From the NCBI GenBank assembly GCA_003210695.1, contig QCUW01000010.1:1-32413 (forward strand): DNA of 32,413 bases. The letters are read 5' to 3'. The position numbers and the translations under genes are program-made. Shown one piece after another: positions 1 through 9,292 of this stretch (its first letter is position 1; every line of letters starts with the position of its first letter). A model generated the notes under the pieces. That model was not told where the DNA came from. It did no database searches and saw nothing but the letters and a program-made list of their open reading frames with translations. This stretch comes from Prochlorococcus sp. AG-679-P15. GTDB taxonomy: Bacteria; Cyanobacteriota; Cyanobacteriia; PCC-6307; Cyanobiaceae.

Positions 1-388
1 CTAAACTTTTGAATGAAGATAACGGAGCTTGGACTGAAATACTACATCCTGGCATTTCCCTATTTATTTTTTCAAGAGTCGCTTGAAGTAATACTGAGTA
101 AAAGAGATTTTGATTTTTGCCTTTCTCAGCACTTAAATTCCATAAGTTAGCATTCAGTCCTCTATCTGATGTGACCCTTACAAAGCCACAAAGCTTATTC
201 TTGGATTCACTTTTAATCGTAAAGAAAAAATTACTATTTTTTATAGCAAGAGATATCTTTTGTATAGGGAAAGACTCACAATCACAATTTAACAAGAGTC
301 TATTTAATTCCTTAGCAGTTGGAACTCGAGAAGAATCAATAAAATAACCTTCTGGGAGAATTAGTTTTTTAGTGGAAAAATATTGCAA
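1..388 (-). CDS. GNAT-like acetyltransferase, 3' end outside window (partial)
   Basis: About 129 codons stay open from a TTG at 388 to the left edge, so the C-terminus is missing. The frame begins one codon (TCC) after the ppc stop and is in the same reading frame as ppc. An AGGA about 6 bases upstream of the TTG could serve as ribosome binding site, and no in-frame ATG occurs until far inside. The protein starts LQYFSTKKLILPEGYFIDSS. Its middle (CGFVRVTSD, then NLWNLSAEKG and a helix-like stretch) resembles the strand-strand-helix core of GNAT N-acetyltransferases. The acetyl-CoA pyrophosphate loop (Q/RxxGxG/A) is not well kept: the corresponding place reads EKGKNQNLF. The family call rests on this weak pattern and the substrate is unknown. 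It is very probably cotranscribed with ppc. Confidence 0.55.
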   Translation of the reverse strand, partial: MQYFSTKKLILPEGYFIDSSRVPTAKELNRLLLNCDCESFPIQKISLAIKNSNFFFTIKSESKNKLCGFVRVTSDRGLNANLWNLSAEKGKNQNLFYSVLLQATLEKINREMPGCSISVQAPLSSFKSL

Positions 389-391
389 GGA

Positions 392-3361
392 TTATCCTGT
401 ATTTCTCATCCCTGCAGCGATTCCGTTAATTGTTAAAAGAGCTCCTCTAAGAAGTTCACTACGACTATAAGCTCTTTTAGATTCATAGTTTTCATTTATA
501 AACTCACTAATTGGAGGTTGTCTTGTTTGATCTCTCAATCTTCTTAAAAGTGAAACTTGCAAAAATCCCAAAGGAATTATCGTTTTATTTCTTAAGTTAA
601 CAGATGTTCTTAAGTCTCTATCGGATTCTAGGAGCTTATTTTTACCAGTTATTTCAAGAACTAGAGATTTAGTAAGAATATATTCTTTAGAGATAACATC
701 AAAAATCTCCCCAAACGATTTTGAATTTTCTTCACTACCAAGAGTATCCACATAATATTTAGCAACTTCCAAATCAACTTTAGATAATGTCATTTCTACC
801 TTAGATATAAGCATCCTAAAAAAAGGCCATCTTTGATGAAGTACTCTTAATAATTCAATTTGTTCAGGATCTGATTTTAATTCAACTGATAACGCCGTGC
901 CTACTCCAAACCAACTTGGCAAAAGAAATCTACTCTGTGTCCATCCAAAAACCCATGGAATTGCTCTTAAACTTGATAAATCTTTTGCACCTTTTTTTCT
1001 TCTTGCAGGTCTACTAGATATTTGCAATTTACTAATTTCTTCGATCGGAGTTACCTCTTGAAAAAAAGTGAGTAAATTAGGATTCTCATGTACTAATTTT
1101 CTATATTGTATTCTCGAAGTTTCTGCCAACCTAGTCATTAAATCATTCCATTCTGGAGTCGCATCAAGTCTATTATTGACTAAACTGTTTTGAATAACCG
1201 CTGTCGTAACTGTCTCTAGATTATATAAAGCCAACTCAGGAAGACTATATTTAGAAGCTAAAACTTCTCCTTGTTCGGTAATTTTTATTCTGCCTTTAAG
1301 AGTACCGCTTGGTTGAGCTAATATCGCTTGATAAGCAGGGCCCCCTCCTCTACCTACTGAACCCCCTCTACCATGGAAAAGCCTTAAAAGTATATTATTT
1401 TTACTTGAAAGATTCTGAAGAGCAATTTGAGCTCTATGAATTTCCCAATTACTAGATAAGAACCCAGAATCTTTATTACTATCAGAATAACCTAACATTA
1501 ATTCTTGAATCGGTTGAAAACTTTCTCCAACTTTTGGTAATAATGATCTATAAAAATCTAAATTAAATAATTGTTCCATTACTTCGGGTGCTCTTTGCAG
1601 ATCCTCAACAGTTTCAAAAAGAGGGACAACTAACAATTTCGATTTTTTAGAATTTTGATCAATAAGTCCCATCTCTTTTGCCAGAAGAAGTACTTCAAGT
1701 AAATCAGATGCACTATGACTCATTGATATGACATATGAATGACAAATACGTCTACCAAACTCTTCTTGTAATCTTTTTACCATTTTAAAAACTGAGAACG
1801 TTTCTTCAGTACCTTTAGTCCAGACAACTTCAGATGGAATTAACGGCCTTTTTGTATTTAATTCATCTTTTAGCCATTTAATTCTCTCTGATTCAGACAT
1901 TTGATCATATTTTTTAGGCAACTCAAGATAATTAGTTAATTCTTGTATTGCATCACTATGTCTTGTACTCTCCTGACGTATATCCAAACTTGCTAATGAA
2001 AAACCGAAAATATGTACTTGAGTTAACAATTTATTTACTGCATCGCAAGTTAAATCGGTACTATTTAGGCTATTTTTAATTAATTCCAAGTCATAAGTAA
2101 ATTCGTCAACAGACCCATAATGTAATTTTTCAATTAACTCTATATTTTTAGTATCCGATTCCCTTTCTAAAGATAATTTCCATCCTCCTTTAGCAAGTAG
2201 ATTATTTCTTTCTTTGGTCAGTCTTAATTTTTCTAGAATATAACTCAATTTCAATCTATAAGGCTCTGATCTATATCTTGTTGCCCTAGCTTCATAAATT
2301 TCAGGAAACTTCACTCTATCAGTTTCTAAAGACTCCAAAAGTGATGAGCTTACTTGACTCCATTGCATTGAAACACTTAATTGATCTCTGAGATTAGAGG
2401 TCGAATTTATATATCTTTCTAACATTAATTGCCTTTGGTAACAGGCAGTCCTCCAAGTTATTTCTGGAGTAACTGATGGATTTCCATCCCTATCAGAACC
2501 AACCCATGATCCAAATGTACAAAAAGATTCAGTTGGCATCTGAACGTCTGGATAATTTTCAGTAAGAGCTGAAGAAATTCTCCCTCTTAGCTGAGGCATC
2601 GCATCAAAGAGAACTTGTTGAAAATAATGCAAAGCATAATCAACTTCATCTATCACAGATGGTTTAAACTGATGTAACTCATCTGTTCTCCACCACAATC
2701 TGATCTCTTCTTTTAATTGTATCTTGAGTGATTGGATGTCTTCAACGGTTAAAAATTTTTCAACCTGTATTTTTTTAAGCAAGCTAGCTACTCTAGTTTG
2801 CTTGTGCCTAATAGTATGTCTAACTATCTCGGTAGGATGAGCTGTAAAAACTAAGCGAATATCCATTTCTTGCAATAGTTCTTCTAATTTACCTGGAGGA
2901 ACATTTAATCTTCTAAGCCTATAAAATAATTCTCTAAATGTTACTGGTGCATTTTGTCTGGCTAAAGCAGGAGCAAATGGGTCCAAATTATCATGTGATT
3001 TTTGGGTATTCTTATTAGTAAAACTATGTATGTATCTATCTTCCTCTACTCTTTGTTCCAAAATATTAACAAGCTGGAAGTATAATGAAAAAGCTCTAGC
3101 TGCAGAAATCGATTCAGCTAAATCCATAGAGTTCACAACATTAACAATTTCGTTTTTAAAATTTTGCGAATTATCTTCCTGGACTTGATTGGAATAACTT
3201 AATTCTTTAAGCTGTATTAAACGATTTGCTTGATCATCTGGACATTCTTCTCTTAAAACAGACTCCCATAAATCTTCTACCAATGCACGATTTCTATCCA
3301 ACGGATCATTATTACTTATAAGATCCACATTATTATTTTTAAACTTTTTCATAGATTCCAT
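392..3361 (-). CDS. ppc: Phosphoenolpyruvate carboxylase
   Basis: Catalyses PEP + bicarbonate to oxaloacetate + phosphate. This is the anaplerotic carbon entry that feeds the TCA branch leading to 2-oxoglutarate and aspartate. The 989 residues fit cyanobacterial PEPC, which is longer than the 883 residues of E. coli. The catalytic motif VFTAHPTEI lies at residues 171-179 with His175. The substrate-site motifs are [13 protein letters not shown] in the middle, YSDSNKDSG near 624-632 and the mobile loop [14 protein letters not shown] near 659-673. The C-terminus ends in the invariant GMRNTG. The plant N-terminal phosphorylatable serine motif is not seen, as expected for cyanobacteria. An ATG three codons downstream of the chosen start is an alternative. 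gshA lies 53 bases upstream on the same strand, so ppc may belong to the trpE-gshA transcript. The GNAT-like gene follows immediately. Confidence 0.98.
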   Translation of the reverse strand: MESMKKFKNNNVDLISNNDPLDRNRALVEDLWESVLREECPDDQANRLIQLKELSYSNQVQEDNSQNFKNEIVNVVNSMDLAESISAARAFSLYFQLVNILEQRVEEDRYIHSFTNKNTQKSHDNLDPFAPALARQNAPVTFRELFYRLRRLNVPPGKLEELLQEMDIRLVFTAHPTEIVRHTIRHKQTRVASLLKKIQVEKFLTVEDIQSLKIQLKEEIRLWWRTDELHQFKPSVIDEVDYALHYFQQVLFDAMPQLRGRISSALTENYPDVQMPTESFCTFGSWVGSDRDGNPSVTPEITWRTACYQRQLMLERYINSTSNLRDQLSVSMQWSQVSSSLLESLETDRVKFPEIYEARATRYRSEPYRLKLSYILEKLRLTKERNNLLAKGGWKLSLERESDTKNIELIEKLHYGSVDEFTYDLELIKNSLNSTDLTCDAVNKLLTQVHIFGFSLASLDIRQESTRHSDAIQELTNYLELPKKYDQMSESERIKWLKDELNTKRPLIPSEVVWTKGTEETFSVFKMVKRLQEEFGRRICHSYVISMSHSASDLLEVLLLAKEMGLIDQNSKKSKLLVVPLFETVEDLQRAPEVMEQLFNLDFYRSLLPKVGESFQPIQELMLGYSDSNKDSGFLSSNWEIHRAQIALQNLSSKNNILLRLFHGRGGSVGRGGGPAYQAILAQPSGTLKGRIKITEQGEVLASKYSLPELALYNLETVTTAVIQNSLVNNRLDATPEWNDLMTRLAETSRIQYRKLVHENPNLLTFFQEVTPIEEISKLQISSRPARRKKGAKDLSSLRAIPWVFGWTQSRFLLPSWFGVGTALSVELKSDPEQIELLRVLHQRWPFFRMLISKVEMTLSKVDLEVAKYYVDTLGSEENSKSFGEIFDVISKEYILTKSLVLEITGKNKLLESDRDLRTSVNLRNKTIIPLGFLQVSLLRRLRDQTRQPPISEFINENYESKRAYSRSELLRGALLTINGIAAGMRNTG

Positions 3362-3414
3362 ATAATTATTATGTCATAAGTAAATATATTGGGATCAAAT
3401 ATTTGTTTAAATTA

Positions 3415-4533
3415 TTAAATATTTTCTTCTTCACCTTTAATCATATCTAGAACAGCATGTCTCATAATATCCTCAATAGATAATCCTTCTTTATATTGTT
3501 TTATCCATCTCATAGATTGATTTCCCTCCTCAAGAACTTTGTAAATAGGCCTCAAAAGATAATTCATATTTAACTTTTCTGCAGTTGAAGATAAATCTAC
3601 TAATAAATTTTTTATCCATTCTCTACAATTCACTTTCTTTCCGTCTCTCCAATGAATTAATTCAGCATCTAAACTATTTTGTGCAGCTTTAATTTCGTTT
3701 TGATCACATATTTTCGTTAATTGATCCATAGAAAACTGACTATTATACAAAGGATCTAAAGTCTTCTGATTTTCAAATAGATGAATAACTCTTATTTCAA
3801 GTAAAGCTGTTATTGCCAACAATAAATCAATATCAGAGACATAATCACAAATTCTTAATTCCAAACGATCTAAAACATGAGGTCTTTTAGGACCATTTGG
3901 GCGAATCGAAGACCAAAAATGTCTAATATTTTTCATATTTCCATTATTAATATTTTCTTCAATCCATGTTATGTAGCTATCATGATTTTTGAAAATTGGT
4001 ACTTTATTTGGGGTTTTAGGGAATTGAATCCATCTCTGTGAATGATTATTAGTGAGTTTATTATTCAAAAAAGGAGAGCTCGCGCTAATTGATAGATACA
4101 AAGAAGCTTCGCATCTTACAAGTCGAATAGCAGCAAAAAGTTTATCTAAATTATCAATGCCTAGATTAATATGAATACTTGAAGTAGCAATTGATATTCC
4201 ATAGTTATCTTGAATAAATTGATGATAATCATTATTTGTATCAGACCTTTGAAACTGATTATCATGTTTAAAACATAAAGTAGATGATGGGATTATTGTT
4301 AAATCTCTTTTCTTCAACCATTGCCTTAAATTTACTCTAGGTTCTAATAAATTCTTAGAACTCACTTTATAGTCTTTTTCTGGATTTGTAATATATTCAA
4401 CATTTCTATTATCAGGTTCTTTAACGAAATTTGAAAATGTTTTTTCTATATCATTAGAAACACCAACATGATTATTTTGAGTTCCAGTAAAGAGTTCTAC
4501 TTCAAAGCCTTTATATAAATTATCGTTATGCAT
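3415..4533 (-). CDS. gshA: Glutamate--cysteine ligase, cyanobacterial type
   Basis: Forms gamma-glutamylcysteine from Glu, Cys and ATP, the first and rate-limiting step of glutathione synthesis in the cytosol. The 372 residues match the cyanobacterial branch of the GCS2-type family (about 380 residues). Segments supporting the call are GFEVELFTG at the N-terminus, the stretch around SSIHINLGIDN, a central FWSSIRPNGP, and RLELRICDYVSD, which resembles the metal/substrate-binding RxExR-type segment of the family. The start ATG directly abuts the trpE stop with no spacer, which suggests translational coupling. The pairing of trpE with gshA has no obvious pathway logic and probably reflects genome compaction. 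Confidence 0.9.
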   Translation of the reverse strand: MHNDNLYKGFEVELFTGTQNNHVGVSNDIEKTFSNFVKEPDNRNVEYITNPEKDYKVSSKNLLEPRVNLRQWLKKRDLTIIPSSTLCFKHDNQFQRSDTNNDYHQFIQDNYGISIATSSIHINLGIDNLDKLFAAIRLVRCEASLYLSISASSPFLNNKLTNNHSQRWIQFPKTPNKVPIFKNHDSYITWIEENINNGNMKNIRHFWSSIRPNGPKRPHVLDRLELRICDYVSDIDLLLAITALLEIRVIHLFENQKTLDPLYNSQFSMDQLTKICDQNEIKAAQNSLDAELIHWRDGKKVNCREWIKNLLVDLSSTAEKLNMNYLLRPIYKVLEEGNQSMRWIKQYKEGLSIEDIMRHAVLDMIKGEEENI

Positions 4534-6054
4534 TTAACTATCCAAACAAGCCAATGCCATCAATATTCCTTTAGCTTTATTTATAGTCTCTTGATATTCA
4601 TTAGCTGGAGATGAATCTGCAACTATCCCAGCACCAGCTTGAACAGAAACCTTATATTCACCTTCATTTAAAGGCTGAACAATCATTGTTCGAATTGTTA
4701 TCGCAGTATTTAGTGCACCATTTATATCTATAGAACCATAAACTCCAGCGTATGGCCCTCTAGCATCTTTTTCAAAATTATTAATTAGTTGCATAGCTCT
4801 TATTTTTGGAGCTCCAGTAACTGTACCAGCAGGAAAACATGCTTTTAAGAGATCCCATACGCCAGTATTACTTTTTAAAATCCCTTCAACTTCACTAACT
4901 ATATGCATTACGTGTGAATATTTCTCAATTACCATTAATTCTTTGACCTCTACTGTACCTGTTTCACAAACTCTTCCTAAATCATTTCTACCAAGATCAA
5001 TAAGCATTACATGTTCTGATATCTCTTTAGGATCTTTTAATAAATCTTCCTCAAATTTTAAGTCTTGTTCAGCATCCTTACCTCTTGGTCTAGTTCCAGC
5101 TATTGGTCTTAAGCTTGCAATAATTTGATTATTTTTATTCTTTTCTGCTTTGACCATTACTTCAGGACTTGAACCAATGAGATACCAGGATCCAAAATCA
5201 AAAAACGCCATATAAGGTGAAGGATTAACCATCCTTAAACTCCTATATAAATTAAAAGGATCATTTTTAATGTTCGATTGAAATTTTTGGCTAATAACAA
5301 TTTGAAAGATATCGCCTTTTTTTATATGCTCTTTTGCAGAAACAACAGCATCTTCAAAATCTTTTTTATTCCAATTACTTGAAATTTTAATATTCAAATC
5401 TTTTTTATCATTCCAGTTGAGAGAATGTGATTCCTTAATTGGATCTCTCATCAATTCTCTAATTCTATTGATTTTCGCTACAGAATCTTGATAAATTTCT
5501 TCAACAATAGATTCTGTTGCACTGGAGGTGTCAGCATATACAACCACAGTAATACATCTCTTCATTTGATCAAATACTACTAATCGATCAAAAAACATCC
5601 ACGATCCATAGGGTATTTCATTCTCTTCCAAACGATTAATAGGAACATTAGGCTCAATGCGATTAATTAACTCATATCCCCAAGAACCATATAACTGTCC
5701 AACATAAGGTAAATTTTCGAGACTGTATGACTTATACTCTTCAGTCCAAGTTCTCAATAAATGAAAAGGATCTCCTCTATGTATATCTCTTTTCCCATTA
5801 CTCCAAGTCTTAATTGTTTCTTCTCCACGACACACAGCTTCCCAAAGAGGGTCAGTAGCAACAATACTCCATCTACCTAAATTCTCACCACCTTCTACTG
5901 ATTCAAGAAAGACACCATGTGAATCTTTTTTTGATAATTTAAGCCATATTGATAAAGGCGTTTCTAAATCTGCAGGCCAAGTTTTGAGAATAGGTATAAA
6001 ATTTTTACCTTCTTTATAAGCTTTTATAAAACTATCTTTTTGAGAACTGATCAT
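4534..6054 (-). CDS. trpE: Anthranilate synthase component I
   Basis: Converts chorismate to anthranilate using ammonia from the TrpG glutaminase subunit, the first committed step of tryptophan synthesis. The 506 residues are the usual length. The N-terminal domain has FLESVEGGENLGRWS, corresponding to the LLES-type tryptophan feedback-inhibition region. The chorismate-binding C-terminal domain shows IGSSPEVMVK, RPIAGTRPRGKD, IDLGRNDLGRVC and GTVTGAPKIRAM (near residue 405-415). Component I of p-aminobenzoate synthase (PabB) is a close relative, but the intact feedback motif and full-length similarity favour TrpE. psaD ends 59 bases upstream on the same strand and gshA follows with zero spacing. 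No trp leader peptide or attenuator is visible in the short psaD-trpE gap. Confidence 0.95.
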   Translation of the reverse strand: MISSQKDSFIKAYKEGKNFIPILKTWPADLETPLSIWLKLSKKDSHGVFLESVEGGENLGRWSIVATDPLWEAVCRGEETIKTWSNGKRDIHRGDPFHLLRTWTEEYKSYSLENLPYVGQLYGSWGYELINRIEPNVPINRLEENEIPYGSWMFFDRLVVFDQMKRCITVVVYADTSSATESIVEEIYQDSVAKINRIRELMRDPIKESHSLNWNDKKDLNIKISSNWNKKDFEDAVVSAKEHIKKGDIFQIVISQKFQSNIKNDPFNLYRSLRMVNPSPYMAFFDFGSWYLIGSSPEVMVKAEKNKNNQIIASLRPIAGTRPRGKDAEQDLKFEEDLLKDPKEISEHVMLIDLGRNDLGRVCETGTVEVKELMVIEKYSHVMHIVSEVEGILKSNTGVWDLLKACFPAGTVTGAPKIRAMQLINNFEKDARGPYAGVYGSIDINGALNTAITIRTMIVQPLNEGEYKVSVQAGAGIVADSSPANEYQETINKAKGILMALACLDS

Positions 6055-6113
6055 ATTAAGAATTTCAGTCCAAATTATAATTATATTTATCTTTTATATC
6101 AACTTTCGAAATT

Positions 6114-6536
6114 TTATTCAAAAGTTTCTTTAGTTGAAAACTTTAAACCTGCAGGATTAGGATTCTCTCCTATTCTTCTTGGATTATGACCAACTTTTTC
6201 TCTGCCCTCATTAACTTTCTCAGGGAATACACCATCTTTAGGATGTAAAAATTCAATATCTCCACCGGGGAAAATTCTATAAATTTTAAAATTTTCAATT
6301 CTAGGTTTAAAACCCCTTAATTGAGTGCCAAGAGCAAGACATTGCTCCTTTCTTGCAAAATACATTAAATTATCTCCCTCATGCATTACAGCAGCCCCAC
6401 CAGTAGGCATTTCAAATGCTTGTTCCTTAGAACTGTTCCATAAAATTGCATATTTTTCTTCAGTTTCTGCAGAGTTCAATAACCCTCCAGTACTACCTAT
6501 ATGCTTTGGAAATTGACCAACTAATGATTCAGTCAT
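6114..6536 (-). CDS. psaD: Photosystem I reaction centre subunit II (PsaD)
   Basis: Peripheral cytoplasmic-side subunit of photosystem I. It helps dock ferredoxin and stabilises PsaC. At 140 residues it has the normal cyanobacterial length. Characteristic segments are [17 protein letters not shown] near the N-terminus, MPTGGAAVM, a conserved [29 protein letters not shown] in the middle, and the basic tail [19 protein letters not shown]. No transmembrane segment is present, as expected. It is flanked by the kinase gene upstream (111-base gap) and trpE downstream. The longer upstream gap, with a possible sigma70 promoter, suggests its own transcription start within the minus-strand cluster. Confidence 0.98.
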   Translation of the reverse strand: MTESLVGQFPKHIGSTGGLLNSAETEEKYAILWNSSKEQAFEMPTGGAAVMHEGDNLMYFARKEQCLALGTQLRGFKPRIENFKIYRIFPGGDIEFLHPKDGVFPEKVNEGREKVGHNPRRIGENPNPAGLKFSTKETFE

Positions 6537-6555
6537 CCTAATTTTTAAGTTATTT

Positions 6556-6586
6556 ATAATAAGAAACTAGCATTCATGTTTTACAA
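6556..6586 (-). promoter_or_regulatory. Possible psaD sigma70-type promoter
   Basis: On the minus strand a TTGTAA (6581-6586) is followed after 19 bases by TATTAT (6556-6561). This would place transcription start roughly 12-15 bases before the psaD ATG. Spacing is slightly long and matches by chance are common in such AT-rich sequence, so this is only a candidate. Confidence 0.25.
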
Positions 6587-6647
6587 ATTTCCTAATTATT
6601 AAAAAAGTTTCTACATTATTTAATAAATTTATCAAAAAGATTATCTC

Positions 6648-8018
6648 TCAGATGAAATTGGGATCTGAAATAGGAAAAAATACTGTAAGTCCAGTATCCT
6701 TTCTCTTAGTTACATGACCTCCAAGACTTGCTAACAATTTTTGAGTTGCAATCTGACTTAATTGTAAACTTCCTGTTTGAGGATTCCAATTAAGTACTGG
6801 ACCGATATCTGAACCATTTTCTTTATTAGGTATTTCTTTTTTACCTTTATCAAATTTTTGTACTTTTAATTGTAGTTTTAGTTTTTGTCCTGCAGGTCTT
6901 AACTCTAATATTAAACTACTTCCTTCTCTTAATCCTCTAGTATTTTTGTCGATTAATCCTCTTAACATTAAATCTAGTTTTTCAGAGTCACTCAATATTT
7001 CTGGCAATTGTTTAGGTATATCAAGTTCCAATGAAATTCCACGTTGCTTTAATTGTTTACTCCAAACAGGATATAATTTAAATAAAATTTCCCCTAAATT
7101 TATTCTCGCTAGTTGATTCGAAGGAGATTTATCATTACTTACAAGTTCCGCAGCATTGAAAATAAGACCAAATCTATCAATTTGCTCATTACACTCATTA
7201 TCAATTTGTATTAAACGGTTTCTCATTGATTCGTCCATATTGTATTTTCTGAGAGTAGAACTTATTAAAGTCCTTATTGTTGCTAAAGGAGTTCTGACTT
7301 CATGAGAAATTGCTTGTAATAACTTTGCTTCGGTTAATTGTTCACTTTTATCATCATTTTTCATTGCATTCTGAACACTTAATTTAGGAATTAAGCTTGC
7401 CAACTTAGTTGATAAACTAGGCCAAAAATTATTTTCAAATTCATCATTGATATTAAGATCTCCTAAATTTTTAATTGCATTACGAAAATTTAATGACTCC
7501 TCATTATTTTCTTGATTCAATTTCGCATCAATCAATTCAATTGACGTTTTTAAGCTTTTTTCATCACATCTCATAAGTAAAGTTTTTTTATCTTTTTCAC
7601 CTGCAATTGTTAAAAGACATTGAAAATTTGTAGTGATAATTATTAAAAAAGGTTCATAACCATCTTTAGCGTTTAAATTTAAAACTTTGTAATTTCTTAT
7701 AAAATTTGTCTCTTCTTTAATTTTTCTTGAATGATCTACTGGTAAGAAACCAGCATTGTCCCTTTGAAAGTATGGGAAACCCTTTGGCGACCACAACCAG
7801 CCTTTCATTTTATTTAGACATTTCTTATCTGTAAGAGCAGGCAAAGGAGAAGCCACCCACAATCCTCCTTCTTGCAAGGAATTAGAAAGGAAATCTTTTT
7901 GAATAACTTCTAAAGAGGCCCACCACATCCGCCTAGATGTTTCATCATCAACATATTTAGTATTTAATCCTTGCAGAAGTAAATTTTGAATTTTTTTAAT
8001 AGTTATCAAGGACTTCAT
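6648..8018 (-). CDS. Sensor histidine kinase with degenerate ATP-binding domain
   Basis: 456 residues with no evident transmembrane helix, so probably cytosolic. Residues about 1-215 form an N-terminal region I do not recognise; a divergent sensory domain is possible. The dimerisation/phosphoacceptor domain is clear: LLQAISHEVRTPLATIRTL, with the phosphorylatable His at about 239. The catalytic domain is poorly kept. The N-box position reads LMLRGLIDKNTRG, where DNA of the usual NLLDNA is DKN. No DxGxG motif is evident. The G2-like region reads GSLQLSQIATQKLL and is followed by the typical LGGHV. It may be a weak kinase, a phosphatase or a histidine phosphotransfer-like partner. The start overlaps the rodA stop as ATGA. 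Location just upstream of psaD allows the guess that it is one of the few conserved cyanobacterial kinases (Hik2-like), but I cannot establish that. Confidence 0.75.
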   Translation of the reverse strand: MKSLITIKKIQNLLLQGLNTKYVDDETSRRMWWASLEVIQKDFLSNSLQEGGLWVASPLPALTDKKCLNKMKGWLWSPKGFPYFQRDNAGFLPVDHSRKIKEETNFIRNYKVLNLNAKDGYEPFLIIITTNFQCLLTIAGEKDKKTLLMRCDEKSLKTSIELIDAKLNQENNEESLNFRNAIKNLGDLNINDEFENNFWPSLSTKLASLIPKLSVQNAMKNDDKSEQLTEAKLLQAISHEVRTPLATIRTLISSTLRKYNMDESMRNRLIQIDNECNEQIDRFGLIFNAAELVSNDKSPSNQLARINLGEILFKLYPVWSKQLKQRGISLELDIPKQLPEILSDSEKLDLMLRGLIDKNTRGLREGSSLILELRPAGQKLKLQLKVQKFDKGKKEIPNKENGSDIGPVLNWNPQTGSLQLSQIATQKLLASLGGHVTKRKDTGLTVFFPISDPNFI

Positions 8019-9286
8019 TTATTTCTTAGTGATCTAGTGCGGTTTAATGTGGATAATGCTAAACCAATGCATATAAAATTAATTAATAAGGAAGTCCTAC
8101 CATAACTCATAAACGGTAGAGGGATGCCTGTTACTGGACCTAATCCAATAGTCATAAATAAATTAATAATGATCTGGAATAAGAATATTGAAGTTATTCC
8201 AATAACTATTAATGACTCAAAATTAGTTCTGGCATTTTTTGATACCTTTATAAGTTGACTAATCAAAATAAAAAACAAAAAAAGAACCAGAACACATCCT
8301 AAAAAACCTAATTCCTCCCCTAAAGCACTAAATATAAAATCTGTATGTTGTTCAGGTATAAATTGTAAATTTGTCAGCTTACCATTTAATAAACCAGTGC
8401 CAAGAAGACCTCCAGAACCAATCGCTATTTTACTTTGCAATAGATGATAACCACCACCTAATGGATCTCTACCTGGATCTAAGAACAAAATTAATCTATC
8501 TTTTTGATAATCTTTCAAGCCGAATTCCCAGATAATAGGTGTCAACATAGAAACTAATGAATGAAGAACAAGCGTCAAAATAGAGAAAATAATTTTCTTT
8601 TGCGTGGACCTATAAGCTAAGTAACCCATAAGGGGGATCCAAAAAATTAGCAAGTATGGAGAGACTAAATAAAATATTGATGTAAAAATACAAAAACTTA
8701 AGATGAATATCCACTCTATAGGCATTTGGGACCAGTAGAGCATTACAAAAGTCAATACAATTAAAACTAAAGAAGTTCCCAAATCAGGTTGAAAAAATAT
8801 TAATAGCCAAGGAAAAATAACTATTAAAAAAGGTAATATTAAATCTTTAATCGAAGAAATAGATTTTCTTTCAAGCACAAAAGCAAGAATTAATATCGTA
8901 CTCAATTTAGCTACTTCAGATGGTTGAAAAGAAAAAATCCCTAAACTCAGCCATCTTTGAGCTCCATAAAATGAGATCCCAAAAAAATAGATCAAAAGTA
9001 ATGAAACTAAAGAACAAAAATAAAATGGAATCAAATATTTTCTAATTCTTTCTATTGGTATATATGCAATAAAAATCGCTAGAAAATATCCTAATAAACC
9101 GGTGAAAAGATGATTTAAAAAATCTGATTCTAAAAATTCACTTTGAATACTTTTTATTAAAATACTTGAAATAAAAACTAATGCTAAAGGTATTACCAAT
9201 AAAGGTGAAAAAACAATTTTTTGATCAATTTTATCTTTCTTATGAAAAAATCTCTTATTCTTAAATAAAGAAATTCTGTTGACCAT
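8015..9286 (-). CDS. rodA: RodA, SEDS-family peptidoglycan glycosyltransferase
   Basis: Polytopic inner-membrane protein of 423 residues with about ten hydrophobic segments. SEDS proteins polymerise lipid II into glycan strands with a partner class B PBP. RodA serves lateral wall growth and FtsW serves division. Family signatures are FQPSEVAKLSTILIL, FFQPDLGTSLVL and the C-terminal part with GSGGLLGTGL, FIPEQHTDFIFSALGEE and PLPFMSYG. The wording of these motifs, with EQHTDFIF and GGYHLLQSKIAIGSGG, is closer to RodA than to FtsW. The N-terminus carries a basic cytoplasmic stretch of about 30 residues before the first helix. It starts 6 bases after the mrp stop and its stop overlaps the kinase start, so the three genes look like one transcript. 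Confidence 0.9.
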   Translation of the reverse strand: MVNRISLFKNKRFFHKKDKIDQKIVFSPLLVIPLALVFISSILIKSIQSEFLESDFLNHLFTGLLGYFLAIFIAYIPIERIRKYLIPFYFCSLVSLLLIYFFGISFYGAQRWLSLGIFSFQPSEVAKLSTILILAFVLERKSISSIKDLILPFLIVIFPWLLIFFQPDLGTSLVLIVLTFVMLYWSQMPIEWIFILSFCIFTSIFYLVSPYLLIFWIPLMGYLAYRSTQKKIIFSILTLVLHSLVSMLTPIIWEFGLKDYQKDRLILFLDPGRDPLGGGYHLLQSKIAIGSGGLLGTGLLNGKLTNLQFIPEQHTDFIFSALGEELGFLGCVLVLFLFFILISQLIKVSKNARTNFESLIVIGITSIFLFQIIINLFMTIGLGPVTGIPLPFMSYGRTSLLINFICIGLALSTLNRTRSLRNK

Positions 9287-9292
9287 TTATTG

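Noticed and set aside
117-347. 76-codon plus-strand frame at the left edge
   Set aside because: It is antisense to the GNAT-like minus-strand frame, which is better supported by composition and by its position directly behind ppc.
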